Positions 46,923 to 57,226 of a stretch of 64,000 nucleotides of DNA are shown one piece after another. The notes under the pieces are model-generated. The model worked only from the letters and a program-made list of their open reading frames with translations, did not search any database and was not told where the DNA came from. Position 1 is the stretch's first letter. Each line of letters starts with the position of its first letter. The position numbers and the translations under genes were made by a program. Source of the stretch: Gallionella sp. (GTDB lineage Bacteria; Pseudomonadota; Gammaproteobacteria; Burkholderiales; Gallionellaceae). The DNA lies in assembly GCA_030682375.1 (NCBI GenBank), contig JAUXOL010000001.1, positions 1 through 64,000 of the forward strand, read 5' to 3'.

Positions 46923-47320
46923 TAAACGAAAAATATCCAGAACGCCTTGTTGCGCTGGCGCCAGTACACGACGGTGTCAGCGAGGATATCCTGTGCGATC
47001 TCGCGGTCGTTGGCGGACAAGCCGAAGGTATCGCTGACGTTGCGCAGCAGCAGCACATAGCCGGACACGTTGCCGCACCATGACAGATCGCACAGGTCGT
47101 CGGCTAGCGCATCCCAGTTCGCGCCGAACTCGGCCGGGAAAGCGGCGGCATGCGCCAGCGCATTGAGCAGATTCTGCTTGCCCTTGACGCCCTTGAGGTC
47201 GGCTTCGAACAGCGCGAAGTTCGCCTCATCGGCGGCGATGCGCAGCTCGTCCACGCTGCAGGCCAGCGTGTAGCTGCCTGCAGCGGCGACGTCATTCAAT
47301 TGTTCTGCCAGCGGATTCAT
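46922..47320 (-). CDS. Barstar-family ribonuclease inhibitor
   Basis: A 132-residue barstar-like protein. The family core is visible: FALFEADLKGVKGKQNLLNA, AAAFPAEFGANWDALADDLC (the barstar helix with the Asp/Trp contacts) and VLLLRNVSDTF. Barstars block barnase-type RNases in the cytoplasm. It lies 2 bases downstream of the gene for a barnase-like RNase, so it is the expected immunity protein. The start MNPLAEQLND is chosen at 47320; an in-frame extension upstream would run through the RNase gene. Confidence 0.92.
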   Translation of the reverse strand: MNPLAEQLNDVAAAGSYTLACSVDELRIAADEANFALFEADLKGVKGKQNLLNALAHAAAFPAEFGANWDALADDLCDLSWCGNVSGYVLLLRNVSDTFGLSANDREIAQDILADTVVYWRQRNKAFWIFFV

Positions 47321-47322
47321 GG

Positions 47323-47691
47323 CTATTCTCTGATACGTTTGAAAGTCCGGTAGTGATCTGGGCTGTAATAACATTCTGGCAACTTTCCACATACGATACG
47401 CCGCGCACCGCGATTGCGCGCACCCGGCGTCTTCACCGTGTACTCGCGGTAGTAGCCGCGCGACTGCCGCGGCAACACCCGTTCGTAATTCTTGAACACC
47501 GTGCCGTCGCGCTCATAAGCGTACGGCCCGCCCTGCTCGATCGCGCGCAATGTTTCGCGCGCCTCGGCAGGCAGTTCGGCCCTCGCAATCGCAGGAAGTT
47601 CCGCCTGCCCTGCCTCCAACGCCTGACCTTGAGCCTGCGGCAACCACAGCAGCAACGCCAGCAGCCAGAGACGCAGGTGGCGCGACATCAT
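47323..47691 (-). CDS. Secreted barnase/RNase Sa-type ribonuclease
   Basis: A 122-residue RNase of the N1/T1/barnase family with a signal peptide (about 1-23, WLPQAQGQA). The catalytic set is present: Glu83 in GYYREYTV, the RGARRIV arginines (97-98) and His113 in YSPDHYRTF. ERDGTVFKNYERVLP is the usual entry motif. The family cleaves RNA at guanosine. It lies between aspS and its barstar inhibitor with almost no gaps, which suggests tight co-expression. Confidence 0.92.
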   Translation of the reverse strand: MMSRHLRLWLLALLLWLPQAQGQALEAGQAELPAIARAELPAEARETLRAIEQGGPYAYERDGTVFKNYERVLPRQSRGYYREYTVKTPGARNRGARRIVCGKLPECYYSPDHYRTFKRIRE

Positions 47692-49494
47692 TTATTCCTT
47701 GGCGACTTCCGCAGTCGTCTGCACTTGCTGGCGCAGGCGGATATGCAAGTCGCGCAACTGGCGCTCGTCCACCTCGCTCGGCGCATGCGTCAACAAGCAT
47801 TGTGCGCGCTGGGTCTTGGGGAAGGCGATCACGTCGCGGATCGATTCTGCACCGGTCATCATGGTGACGATGCGGTCCAGGCCGAATGCCAGTCCGCCGT
47901 GCGGCGGCGCGCCGTATTGCAGCGCATCGAGCAGGAAGCCGAACTTGAGCTGCGCTTCTTCCGCGTCGATGTTGAGCGCACGGAACACCAAGCTCTGCAC
48001 TTCTTCCTTGTGGATACGCACCGAACCGCCGCCCAGCTCCCAGCCGTTCAAGGCCAAGTCGTAGGCCTTGGCCAGACAACGACCCGGATCAGTTTCCAGG
48101 AACTCCAGATGCTCGTCTTTCGGGCTGGTGAACGGATGATGGCACGCCGTCCAGCGCTTGGCTTCGTCGTCGTACTCGAACATCGGGAAGTCCACCACCC
48201 ACAGCGGTTCCCACGCCTTGCCGTTGACGTAGCCCTTGTCGTGGCCGATCTTGCTGCGCAACGCGCCCAGCGCGTCATTGACGATCTTGGCCTTGTCCGC
48301 ACCGAAGAAAATGATGTCGCCATTCTGCGCACCGGTGCGCTCCATGATGGTCTTCAGCGCCGCTTCGTGGATGTTCTTCACGATGGGCGATTGCAGGCCG
48401 GTCTCATTGAGCTGCGTCACGTCGTTGACCTTGATGTAGGCCAATCCCTTCGCGCCGTAGATGCCGACGAACTTGGTGTACTCGTCGATCTCGCCGCGGG
48501 TGAATGCAGCACCACCCGGCACGCGCAACGCCGCCACGCGGCCGGTCTCCGAATTCGCCACACCGGCGAACACCTTGAACGCGACGTCCTTCACCGCATC
48601 GGTGACTTCGGTCAGTTCCAGCGTCACGCGCAGGTCCGGCTTGTCCGAACCGAAGCGCGCCATCGCCTCCGCATAAGTCATGCGCGGGAACGGGTTGGGC
48701 AGATCGACATCCATCGTTTCCTTGAAGATGCTGCGTATCATTTCTTCCATCAGCGCGGTGATCTGCGTCTCGTTCAGGAACGAGGTCTCGATATCGACCT
48801 GAGTGAATTCGGGCTGGCGGTCTGCGCGCAGATCCTCGTCGCGGAAGCACTTGGTGACCTGATAGTAACGGTCGAAGCCGGCCACCATCAGCATCTGCTT
48901 GAACAACTGCGGCGACTGCGGCAGCGCGAAGAATTCGCCCGGATGCACACGCGACGGCACCAGATAGTCGCGCGCGCCTTCCGGCGTGGACTTGGTCAGC
49001 ATCGGCGTTTCGATGTCGATGAAACCGCGGCTGTCGAGGAAGCGGCGGAACGCCATCGCGACCTTGTAGCGCAGCATCATGTTCTTCTGCATCTGCGGAC
49101 GGCGCAGGTCGATCACGCGATGGGTCAGACGCACGTTCTCGGACAGGTTGTCGTCGTCCAGCTGGAACGGCGGCGTGACCGCGGTGTTCAGCACCTCGAT
49201 CTCGTGGCACAGGATCTCGATCTCGCCGCTGGTGATATTCGAATTGGTCGTGCCTTCCGGACGACGGCGAACCTTGCCGGTGATGCGCAGCACGAATTCG
49301 CTGCGCACCGACTCGGCGATCTTGAACATCTCGGCACGGTCGGGGTCGCACACGACTTGCGCCAGACCTTCGCGGTCACGCAGGTCGATAAAGATCACCC
49401 CGCCGTGGTCGCGGCGGCGATGCGCCCAGCCGCAGATGCTAACGGTCTGATCGAGTTGGTCGGTGTTGAGTAGTCCGCAGTAATGAGTTCGCAT
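47692..49494 (-). CDS. aspS: Aspartyl-tRNA synthetase
   Basis: Class II synthetase of 600 residues. An N-terminal OB fold ([20 protein letters not shown]) is followed by motif 2 ([20 protein letters not shown]) and motif 3 ([20 protein letters not shown]), with the bacterial GAD insertion between. The C-terminus has [20 protein letters not shown]. In organisms that use GlnRS but not AsnRS this enzyme may be non-discriminating; that cannot be judged here. Confidence 0.98.
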   Translation of the reverse strand: MRTHYCGLLNTDQLDQTVSICGWAHRRRDHGGVIFIDLRDREGLAQVVCDPDRAEMFKIAESVRSEFVLRITGKVRRRPEGTTNSNITSGEIEILCHEIEVLNTAVTPPFQLDDDNLSENVRLTHRVIDLRRPQMQKNMMLRYKVAMAFRRFLDSRGFIDIETPMLTKSTPEGARDYLVPSRVHPGEFFALPQSPQLFKQMLMVAGFDRYYQVTKCFRDEDLRADRQPEFTQVDIETSFLNETQITALMEEMIRSIFKETMDVDLPNPFPRMTYAEAMARFGSDKPDLRVTLELTEVTDAVKDVAFKVFAGVANSETGRVAALRVPGGAAFTRGEIDEYTKFVGIYGAKGLAYIKVNDVTQLNETGLQSPIVKNIHEAALKTIMERTGAQNGDIIFFGADKAKIVNDALGALRSKIGHDKGYVNGKAWEPLWVVDFPMFEYDDEAKRWTACHHPFTSPKDEHLEFLETDPGRCLAKAYDLALNGWELGGGSVRIHKEEVQSLVFRALNIDAEEAQLKFGFLLDALQYGAPPHGGLAFGLDRIVTMMTGAESIRDVIAFPKTQRAQCLLTHAPSEVDERQLRDLHIRLRQQVQTTAEVAKE

Positions 49495-49512
49495 GTTTCG
49501 GCTTCTTGATAG

Positions 49513-50148
49513 TTAGTCTTGCGTTGAAATCCGTTGTGCCTGCACGGTCGCCGCGTGTACTGTCTCGGGCGTGGCGACCACGCCCATCGATACGATGGTG
49601 CGCAGCGCGACGTCCACGGTCATGTCCAGTTCGATGGTGTCGGCGCGGCGCACGTAAAAATAGAAACCGTTCACCGGGCTGGGCGTGGTGGGGATGAACA
49701 CCGCCACATATTCCTCGTCGAAGCGACAGCTCACATCGCCCGGGACGTTGGTCTGGAAAGCCAGCGACCAGGCATGCGGATGCGGATAATGCACCAGCAG
49801 CACCTTGCGGAACGAGTTGCCGTTGCCCGACAGCAGTGTATCGCTGACCTGCTTAACACCCTTGTAGATGCTGCCGACGAACGGCACATGCAGCATCGCC
49901 TTCTCGGACTGCGCCCACAGACGCTGGCCGAACACGTTGCGGATCAGCAACCCGGTCAGCACCACCACGACAAAGGTCAGGATGATGCCCAGACCGGGAA
50001 CATGGATAGGCAACCAGCTGTCCGGATGCCAATGCTCCGGCAGCAACAGCAGCGTCTGGTCCATCGTGCCTATGGTCAGGTTCAGCACCCAGATGGTGAT
50101 GCCTAGCGGAACCCAGACCAGCAGCCCGGTGATGAGGTATTTTTTCAT
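49513..50148 (-). CDS. DUF502 family membrane protein
   Basis: A 211-residue protein with two N-terminal membrane helices (YLITGLLVWVPLGITIWVLN and IILTFVVVVLTGLLIRNVFG) and the DUF502 motifs VPFVGSIYKGVKQVSDTLL and FIPTTPSPVNGFYFYV. Start ATG 50148 follows the fmdB stop by three bases; a TTG just before it is also in frame. The fmdB-DUF502-aspS order is conserved in Betaproteobacteria. Function is unknown. Confidence 0.9.
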   Translation of the reverse strand: MKKYLITGLLVWVPLGITIWVLNLTIGTMDQTLLLLPEHWHPDSWLPIHVPGLGIILTFVVVVLTGLLIRNVFGQRLWAQSEKAMLHVPFVGSIYKGVKQVSDTLLSGNGNSFRKVLLVHYPHPHAWSLAFQTNVPGDVSCRFDEEYVAVFIPTTPSPVNGFYFYVRRADTIELDMTVDVALRTIVSMGVVATPETVHAATVQAQRISTQD

Positions 50149-50151
50149 CAA

Positions 50152-50391
50152 TCAGTTAGCCATGGGGCAGGAACCCGCGCTGGCGCAGGGCGAGCACTCG
50201 GCCTTGGGCTTGTCCTTGAAGTCGGTGACATAGTAACCGTTGCCCTTCAACTGAAAGCCGGCAGCCGTCAGTTGCTTGGCAAAACTCTCTTTGCCGCATT
50301 CCGGGCAAACGGTGAGCGGTGCATCGCTCATTTTCTGCATCACATCCTTCTGCAAACCGCAGCTGGAGCAGGCATAGGCATAAATAGGCAT
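50152..50391 (-). CDS. FmdB-family zinc-ribbon protein
   Basis: A 79-residue protein starting MPIYAYACSSCGLQKDVMQK with paired CxxC knuckles (CSSC and CPEC) and the family's KQLTAAGFQLKGNGYYVTDF. The C-terminus is Cys-rich (CSPCASAGSCP). The family is named for a formamidase regulator but its general role is not settled. It lies directly upstream of the DUF502 gene. Confidence 0.92.
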   Translation of the reverse strand: MPIYAYACSSCGLQKDVMQKMSDAPLTVCPECGKESFAKQLTAAGFQLKGNGYYVTDFKDKPKAECSPCASAGSCPMAN

Positions 50392-50452
50392 GACATCCTC
50401 CTGTCGGAAAATTCAAAGTCGCGCATTATACCGGCCCGACGCCTGAAAAGCA

Positions 50453-50481
50453 CAAGCCGCACAGGAGCGCTGTGCGGCTTG
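50453..50481 (-). terminator. Hairpin terminator after the ferredoxin gene
   Basis: A perfect 12-bp stem, CAAGCCGCACAG (50453-50464) and CTGTGCGGCTTG (50470-50481), with a 5-base loop lies between the ferredoxin stop and fmdB. On the minus strand a short TTTT follows. Confidence 0.7.
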
Positions 50482-50497
50482 CCCGAAAACGCCAGGA

Positions 50498-51244
<747 letters not shown>

Positions 51245-51248
<4 letters not shown>

Positions 51249-51781
51249 TGCTGAAGGCCCAATAGTTGGTAATGCACCTGCCCCGCCTTGCCGGATTTCC
51301 TCACCTGCCATACCGGCGGCACATCGACTGCCGCACCGGATTCCACATACAACAGGCCGCCCTCGTTCAGGCGTTCCGGCAAAATCTCCAGCAATTTAGG
51401 CAGATAATCGGCGGCGAACGGCGGGTCCAGAAAAATCACGTCGTAACGCTGCTTGTCGCGGAACGCGAATTCTAGCCCATCCTGCGCATGAACGAAAACG
51501 TTACAAACCCCCAGCTTTTTAAGGTTATTCTGCAGCGCACGCGCCACGGTGGGATTCTTCTCCACCATGATCACGCTTTCGGCCCCGCGAGATGCGGCCT
51601 CGAAGCCCAGCGCGCCGCTCCCGGCGAACAGGTCGAGACAGGTGCGCCCGTACAGCGTCTGCCCCAGCCAGTTGAACAGCGTCTCGCGCACCCGGTCCGG
51701 CGTGGGACGCAGCCCCTCAGCATCGGGAAAGGTGATGACGCGGCTGCGCAGTTCACCGCCGTTGATGCGTACCTTGTTTAT
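51245..51781 (-). CDS. rsmD: 16S rRNA m2G966 methyltransferase, apparent AUA start
   Basis: Methylates G966 of 16S rRNA. The core motifs are complete: [19 protein letters not shown] (SAM binding) and [15 protein letters not shown] (catalytic DPPF). The first conventional start, GTG at 51691, would cut off the conserved [11 protein letters not shown] segment. The same frame stays open and homologous to 51781, reading [20 protein letters not shown], and begins with an ATA codon at 51779-51781 that overlaps the peptidase TAA stop as ATAA. No ATG, GTG or TTG exists in that stretch. I therefore give the 178-residue product with an AUA start; a 148-residue product from the GTG is the fallback. Confidence 0.75.
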
Positions 51782-53118
51782 TTTGTTGCCTCTTGCTGTG
51801 CCATTGGCTCGGGCGCACCGACGATCACCGTCGCCATGGCCTGTGGATCGAGGTGACGCGCGAACGCCTCGCGGATCTGGGCAACGCTGACCTGCTCGAC
51901 CCTGCCCGAAAAATCGTCGAGATAAGTCAGCGGCAGGTCGTAGAAGCCGATCACACTGAGGTAGTCGAGTATCTTGCGGTTGCTGTCGATGCGCAGCGGG
52001 AAGCCACCGACGATGTTCTGCTTCGCGGCGACCAGCTCCTTCTCGGTCGGTCCCTTGGCGATGAATTCCGCCAGCGTCTTGCGCACCAGCTGCAGCGCCT
52101 CGTCGGCCTGCTCCTTCTTGGTCTGCAAACCGATCTGGAACGCCCCCGGCTGTTTCAGCGGCATGAAGTAGCTGTACACGCTGTAGGCCATGCCGCGCTT
52201 CTCGCGCACCTCGTTCATCAGCCGCGAGACGAAACCGCCTCCGCCCAGGATGTAGTTGCCGACATACAGCGGGAAGTAGTCCGGGTCGCTGCGCGCCATG
52301 CCAGGCGCGCCGATCAGGATATGGCTCTGGCTGGCCGGGTGGACGATGCGCTGCTCACTCGCGGCGATCTTCATCGCGACTGCAGGCAGCGCGGCCGGTG
52401 CCGTCCCCTTCGGCAGTTGCGCCGTCAGCTGCTCGGCGATGGCCTCGGCCTGGGCGCGCGTCACATCGCCCATGATCGCCACCACCGCGACACCGGCCTG
52501 GTAGTGCGATGCATAGAAGTCGCGCAGGTCCTGCACTGCAGCCAGTTCCACCTCGGCGATCTCGCCGGAGACCGGCAAGGCATAGGGATGGCCGCCGAAC
52601 ACCGCCTTCTGGAAAGCCTTGTCGGAGATGCTCTCCGGCTTGGTCTCAGCCTCCTTCAGCGCCGCGATCACGCGAGCCTTTTCGCGCACCAGAATATCTT
52701 CCGGAAACAGCGGGCGCTGCAGCACGCGGGTCATGATGTCCAGCGCACGCTCACGTTCCGCCGCGCTGCTCAGCGTACGCAAGGACACGCTGCCCCTGTC
52801 CTGATCGAAGCTGCCGCCGAACTGCGCGCCGATGTCCGCCATGCCGCGCGCGATATCGTCCTCGCTCAGCCCTTCCGCACCGAGATCGAGCAGATGATGG
52901 GTCAAGCCTGCCACACCGGCCTTGCCTGTAGCATCGTAACTACTACCGGCAGGGAAACTCACCGCAACGTCCAGCATCGGGATGTCGTGATTCTCGACGA
53001 ACAACACCTTGGCGCCGCCTGTGCTCTGCCAATGCTGGATGGTCGGTGTGGCATGCGCCATCGCCGCGGCAAAACACAACACTGCGGCCAATAATCCGGA
53101 AAAAGTCTTAGTGAGCAT
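51778..53118 (-). CDS. M16 peptidase-like protein, inactive-type partner
   Basis: A 446-residue exported M16-family protein (signal peptide to about residue 23, AAMAHA). At the position of the zinc motif HxxEH it has THHLLDLGAEG, lacking the catalytic Glu-His pair, while retaining the two-domain fold and the C-terminal glycine-rich YILGGGGFVSRLMNEVREKR segment. This is the profile of the non-catalytic partner of a heterodimeric M16B peptidase. It overlaps the active partner gene by 11 bases. Confidence 0.9.
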   Translation of the reverse strand: MLTKTFSGLLAAVLCFAAAMAHATPTIQHWQSTGGAKVLFVENHDIPMLDVAVSFPAGSSYDATGKAGVAGLTHHLLDLGAEGLSEDDIARGMADIGAQFGGSFDQDRGSVSLRTLSSAAERERALDIMTRVLQRPLFPEDILVREKARVIAALKEAETKPESISDKAFQKAVFGGHPYALPVSGEIAEVELAAVQDLRDFYASHYQAGVAVVAIMGDVTRAQAEAIAEQLTAQLPKGTAPAALPAVAMKIAASEQRIVHPASQSHILIGAPGMARSDPDYFPLYVGNYILGGGGFVSRLMNEVREKRGMAYSVYSYFMPLKQPGAFQIGLQTKKEQADEALQLVRKTLAEFIAKGPTEKELVAAKQNIVGGFPLRIDSNRKILDYLSVIGFYDLPLTYLDDFSGRVEQVSVAQIREAFARHLDPQAMATVIVGAPEPMAQQEATK

Positions 53119-54463
53119 GATTCATTCCTTGTGGCTGCCGTTTCGGTTTGCCTGAAAGCGGCTGCGGATCGAGTACCGCAACGGTCAGGCTGTCGTCGCG
53201 CAAAAATTCTTCGGCGACCTGGCGCACCTGCTCGGCGGTCACCGCCTGCAGCTTCTCCAGCATCAGCGGCACGACACGATGCCCGAGACCCAGGCTTTCC
53301 AGCTGGCCGATCTGCATCGCCTGATAGAACAGCGAATCGAGCTTGTACACCTCGCCCGCAGTGACCTGAGCCTTGACGCGACGCAATTCCTCGTCGCTGA
53401 CGCCTTCCTTCACCAGTTGCTCGATCTCGCGGCGCAGCGCGATCTCGACGTCGATCACCGTCTTGCCCTCGCTAGGCGTCGCCTCCAGCGTGAACAACCC
53501 CGGCCCGCGCGAGAACGAGTCATAGCCGACGCCGACGCTGCTGGCGACCTGCTGCTCGCGCACCAGACGCTTGTTGAGTCGCGCCGACTCGTTACCGTCC
53601 AGCACTCCGGCGAGTATCTCCATCGCATAGGGCTGCCAATCCTGCGTCGGCTCCTTCAGAACCGGCGCGCGGAAGCTCATAACCAGATGCGGCAGTTCGG
53701 CCGGCGCCTTCACCACCAGGCGCTTGATGCCGAGCTGCTGCGGCTCGTCGTAATCGCGGCGCGGCGGCATCGCCCGCTTGGGGATGACACCATAGTATTT
53801 CTGCGCCAGCGCGAACACCTCGTTCGCCTTAACGTCGCCCGCGACCACCAGCGTGGCGTTGTTCGGCGCATACCAGCGGTCATACCAGGCCTTGGCGTCG
53901 CCCACGGCCAGCGCCTGCAGATCGTCCATCCAGCCGATCACCGGGTGCTGATAGGGATGCTGCTGATAGATCGCCGCCATCATCTTTTCCTGCAACAACG
54001 CATGCGCCTCGTCGTCGGTGCGCCAGCGGCGCTCCTCCATCACCACCTTGACCTCTTTGGCGAAGTCAGCCGCAGTCAACTTCAGGTTGCGCATGCGGTC
54101 GGATTCGAGCTGCATCGCCAAAGCGAGCTTGGACTTGTGCAATTGCTGGAAGTAGGCAGTGTAATCGTAGCTGGTGAAAGCGTTCTCGCGTCCGCCCGCG
54201 GCGGCGATGCGTTTGGAGAACTCGCCCGCAGGCACGCTGGCCGTGCCCTTGAACATCAGGTGTTCCAGCACATGCGCGATGCCGGTCACGCCGGTGCGCT
54301 CATCCATGCTGCCCGCCTTGTACCAGATCTGCTGCACCACCACCGGCGCGCGATGGTCTTCCTTGACGATGACTTTCAGGCCATTCGTCAGCGTGCGTTC
54401 GAACACCTCGGCCTGCACCGCGAAGCTGCACAAAAGCGCGATTCCCAGCAAATAAAATCTCAT
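53108..54463 (-). CDS. M16 zinc peptidase, active subunit
   Basis: A 451-residue M16B metallopeptidase with a signal peptide (1-18, SFAVQA). The zinc motif HVLEHLMFKGT (HxxEH) and the distal Glu region are intact, as is the FTSYDYTAYFQQLHKSKL segment. It is the first gene of a two-gene unit with the inactive partner and probably cleaves small peptides in the periplasm as a heterodimer. I chose ATG 54463 because it gives the signal peptide directly. Confidence 0.93.
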   Translation of the reverse strand: MRFYLLGIALLCSFAVQAEVFERTLTNGLKVIVKEDHRAPVVVQQIWYKAGSMDERTGVTGIAHVLEHLMFKGTASVPAGEFSKRIAAAGGRENAFTSYDYTAYFQQLHKSKLALAMQLESDRMRNLKLTAADFAKEVKVVMEERRWRTDDEAHALLQEKMMAAIYQQHPYQHPVIGWMDDLQALAVGDAKAWYDRWYAPNNATLVVAGDVKANEVFALAQKYYGVIPKRAMPPRRDYDEPQQLGIKRLVVKAPAELPHLVMSFRAPVLKEPTQDWQPYAMEILAGVLDGNESARLNKRLVREQQVASSVGVGYDSFSRGPGLFTLEATPSEGKTVIDVEIALRREIEQLVKEGVSDEELRRVKAQVTAGEVYKLDSLFYQAMQIGQLESLGLGHRVVPLMLEKLQAVTAEQVRQVAEEFLRDDSLTVAVLDPQPLSGKPKRQPQGMNHAH

Positions 54464-54537
54464 GTCCCTAGCCCTCGAAGGTGTAATCGGCATAAAATGC
54501 CGCGCGCATTATGCGATATTTTTCCGGCATCATCTAA

Positions 54538-55515
54538 ATGTTCAGCTTCCTGAAAAAGAATTCTTCCGACACACCCGCCGCAAAGCCAGACAGCGGCTGG
54601 ATCGCACGCCTGAAGACCGGGCTGGCGCGCACCGGCAACCAGCTCACCGACTTGTTCGGCCGCGGCGGCAAGATCGACGACGAGTTGTACGAAGAGCTGG
54701 AGACCATCCTCATCACCGCCGACGTCGGCATGACCGCGACCGGCGCGCTGCTTGCCGACCTGCGCCGCGTCGTGCGCGAGCAGCGACTCACCGAAGCATC
54801 GCAGCTCAAGCAGGCGCTCGCCGAATGCCTGCTGAAACTGCTGCAACCGCTGGCGCAGCCCTTGCAAGCCGGCACCCACAAGCCGTTTGTCATCATGATG
54901 TGCGGCGTCAACGGCGCGGGCAAGACCACCTCCATCGGCAAGCTCGCGAAATACCTGCAAGGCCAAGGCCTGTCGGTGCTGCTCGCCGCGGGCGACACCT
55001 TCCGCGCCGCGGCACGCGAACAACTGATGACCTGGGGCGAACGCAACAACGTCACCGTGATCGCCCAGCAAAGCGGCGACGCCGCGGCGGTGATCTACGA
55101 TGCGGTGCAAGCCGCGCAAGCGCGCAAGATCGACGTGGTGCTGGCCGACACTGCCGGTCGCCTGACCACGCAAGCGCACCTGATGGACGAGATCAAGAAG
55201 GTGAAACGCGTCATCGCCAAGGCGATGCCCGAAACGGCATCATCGGCCGCCGCCCCGCACGAAGTTCTGCTGGTGCTGGATGCCAACACCGGCCAGAACG
55301 CGCTAAGCCAGGTCAAAGCCTTCGACGAAGCCCTCGGCGTCACCGGCCTGATCCTGACCAAGCTCGACGGCACAGCCAAGGGCGGCGTGATTGCCGCCAT
55401 CGCCAAAGCGCACCCGATCCCAGTACGTTTCATCGGCGTCGGCGAAGGATTGGACGACTTGAGACCATTCGTCGCGGAAGACTTCATCGCCGCACTGCTG
55501 GGACTGGACGAGTGA
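54538..55515 (+). CDS. ftsY: Signal recognition particle receptor FtsY
   Basis: SRP receptor GTPase that docks ribosomes at the inner membrane. The 325-residue protein has the N domain and the G domain motifs GVNGAGKTTSIGKLAKYLQG, DTFRAAAREQLMTW, DTAGRLTTQAHLM, TKLDGTAKGG and FIGVGEGLDDLRPF. The long acidic A domain of E. coli FtsY is absent, as in most Betaproteobacteria. It starts a ftsY-ftsE-ftsX operon. Confidence 0.97.
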   Translation: MFSFLKKNSSDTPAAKPDSGWIARLKTGLARTGNQLTDLFGRGGKIDDELYEELETILITADVGMTATGALLADLRRVVREQRLTEASQLKQALAECLLKLLQPLAQPLQAGTHKPFVIMMCGVNGAGKTTSIGKLAKYLQGQGLSVLLAAGDTFRAAAREQLMTWGERNNVTVIAQQSGDAAAVIYDAVQAAQARKIDVVLADTAGRLTTQAHLMDEIKKVKRVIAKAMPETASSAAAPHEVLLVLDANTGQNALSQVKAFDEALGVTGLILTKLDGTAKGGVIAAIAKAHPIPVRFIGVGEGLDDLRPFVAEDFIAALLGLDE

Positions 55516-56162
55516 TCAGCTTCAACCAGGTCAACAAACGCTACCCCGGCGGCTACGAGGCGCTGAAGAACGTCTCGTTCGACATCGCCGAGGGCGAGAT
55601 GGTGTTCCTCACCGGGCATTCCGGCGCGGGCAAGAGCACGCTGCTGAAGCTGATCGCCGCAATCGAACGCCCGAATTCCGGCAGCGTGCTGGTCAACAAT
55701 CAGAACATCGGCGCGCTCAAGGGTGCTGCGCTGCCTTATCTGCGCCGCAACCTCGGCATCATCTTCCAGGACCACAAACTGCTATTCGATCGCAGCGTGT
55801 TCGACAACGTGTTGCTGCCGTTGCAGATCTGCAGCTTCGATCACCGCGAGAGCGCGAAGCGCGTGCGCGCCGCGCTGGACAAGGTAGGATTGCTCAAGCG
55901 CGAAAAGGCCAACCCGATCGCGCTATCCGGCGGCGAGCAGCAGCGGCTGTGCATCGCACGCGCCATCGTCAACCGCCCGGCCATCCTGCTGGCCGATGAA
56001 CCGACCGGCAACCTCGACGCGGCCTATGCGCAGGAAATCATGGACATTTTCCGTTCCTTCCATCAGGTCGGCGTCACCCTGGCGATCTCGACCCACGACG
56101 AGAGTGTGCTGCAGGACAGCGGCGTGCGCCGCCTGTCGCTGAAACAGGGAGAGCTGCAATGA
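55512..56162 (+). CDS. ftsE: Cell-division ATP-binding protein FtsE
   Basis: ABC ATPase that, with FtsX, activates periplasmic amidases at the septum. The 216-residue protein starts with GTG at 55512, overlapping the ftsY stop as GTGA, and has [20 protein letters not shown], Walker [16 protein letters not shown], the signature [16 protein letters not shown] and Walker [12 protein letters not shown]. Confidence 0.97.
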   Translation: MISFNQVNKRYPGGYEALKNVSFDIAEGEMVFLTGHSGAGKSTLLKLIAAIERPNSGSVLVNNQNIGALKGAALPYLRRNLGIIFQDHKLLFDRSVFDNVLLPLQICSFDHRESAKRVRAALDKVGLLKREKANPIALSGGEQQRLCIARAIVNRPAILLADEPTGNLDAAYAQEIMDIFRSFHQVGVTLAISTHDESVLQDSGVRRLSLKQGELQ

Positions 56163-57067
56163 GACACGCCCTCGCACTACACCTGGCCCTGATGCGCTCG
56201 GTCCTGCGCCGCATGTTCGCCTCGAAACTCGGCGGCCTGCTCAACATCCTGGTGATCGGCATCGCGCTCAGCCTGCCCACCGGCATGTATGTGCTGCTGA
56301 AGAACGCGCAAGGGCTGGTCGAACAACTTTCGGGTTCGCCGCAGATCAGCCTGTTCCTGACGCTGAACGCGCAGGAACAGGACATCGCCGAACTGCATAA
56401 ACGACTGGAAGCGAACGAATCGATCGCCGGCATCGAATTCGTCGCGCGCGACCGCGCGCTGGAACAGCTCAAGCAAAGCACCGGGCTAGCCGATGTGATC
56501 GGCAGCTTGGAAAAGAACCCGCTGCCGGACGCCTTCATCATCTCGCCCAGGCAGACAGAGCCCCAGGCGCTGGATGCCTTGCGCGAAGAACTGGCGCAAC
56601 TGCCCCGAGTCGAGCAGGCTCAACTCGACTCGGCTTGGGCCCACAAGCTGGAAGCGCTGCTCAGGTTCGGACGCCTCGCGGTGCTGATCCTCGCCAGCCT
56701 GCTCAGCGTCGCGCTGATTGCGGTCACCTTCAACACCATACGCCTGCAGATCCTCACCCAGCGCGACGAGATCGAGGTCTCCCGGCTGATCGGCGCGACC
56801 AACGGCTTCATCCGCCGCCCCTTCCTGTATTTTGGCGCGCTGCAAGGCTTGCTGGGCGGCATCACCGCCTGGGCCATCGTCGCCGCCAGCCTGATGCTGC
56901 TCAACCGACCGCTGGACGAACTGTCGCAGCTCTATGCCAGCCAGTTCTCGATACAGCCGCTCAATCCCGGCGACAGCCTGTCGCTGCTGCTGTTCTCGCT
57001 GTACCTCGGCTGGCTGGGCGCCTGGCTTTCGGTGACGCGACATCTGTCGCAGATCGAACCCCGTTAA
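56159..57067 (+). CDS. ftsX: Cell-division protein FtsX
   Basis: Membrane partner of FtsE. The 302-residue protein has a cytoplasmic start, a first membrane helix (GGLLNILVIGIALSLPTGMY), a large periplasmic loop and three C-terminal helices with the FtsX motif RDEIEVSRLIGATNGFIRRP. Its ATG overlaps the ftsE stop. It closes the operon; an accessory region follows. Confidence 0.96.
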   Translation: MRHALALHLALMRSVLRRMFASKLGGLLNILVIGIALSLPTGMYVLLKNAQGLVEQLSGSPQISLFLTLNAQEQDIAELHKRLEANESIAGIEFVARDRALEQLKQSTGLADVIGSLEKNPLPDAFIISPRQTEPQALDALREELAQLPRVEQAQLDSAWAHKLEALLRFGRLAVLILASLLSVALIAVTFNTIRLQILTQRDEIEVSRLIGATNGFIRRPFLYFGALQGLLGGITAWAIVAASLMLLNRPLDELSQLYASQFSIQPLNPGDSLSLLLFSLYLGWLGAWLSVTRHLSQIEPR

Positions 57068-57096
57068 TACCGAATCCCACTATTCCGGCCAATTAA

Positions 57097-57209
57097 AGTC
57101 GTAAATTAGGAATGCCATTTGACGCGACTTCCAAAGCAGCAATTTTCCTTTTGCTCTTTAGAAAAGTCGTAAATACTGTTCCAATGGTTTTTGAGCGCCA
57201 TTTACGACT
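57097..57209. repeat. AGTCGTAAAT repeats after ftsX
   Basis: AGTCGTAAAT occurs directly at 57097-57106 and 57165-57174 and inverted as ATTTACGACT at 57200-57209, in a markedly A/T-rich stretch. The unit resembles the GTCGTAAG repeats at 3.8 and 35 kb. The gap 57068-57740 otherwise holds only gene remnants. Confidence 0.55.
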
Positions 57210-57226
57210 GCTTCATTAGAATTTCG

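Noticed and set aside
47353-49473. 706-codon plus-strand reading frame opposite aspS and the RNase gene
   Set aside because: Composition is His/Arg/Gln/Leu low-complexity, with no motif, and it covers two clear genes on the other strand.
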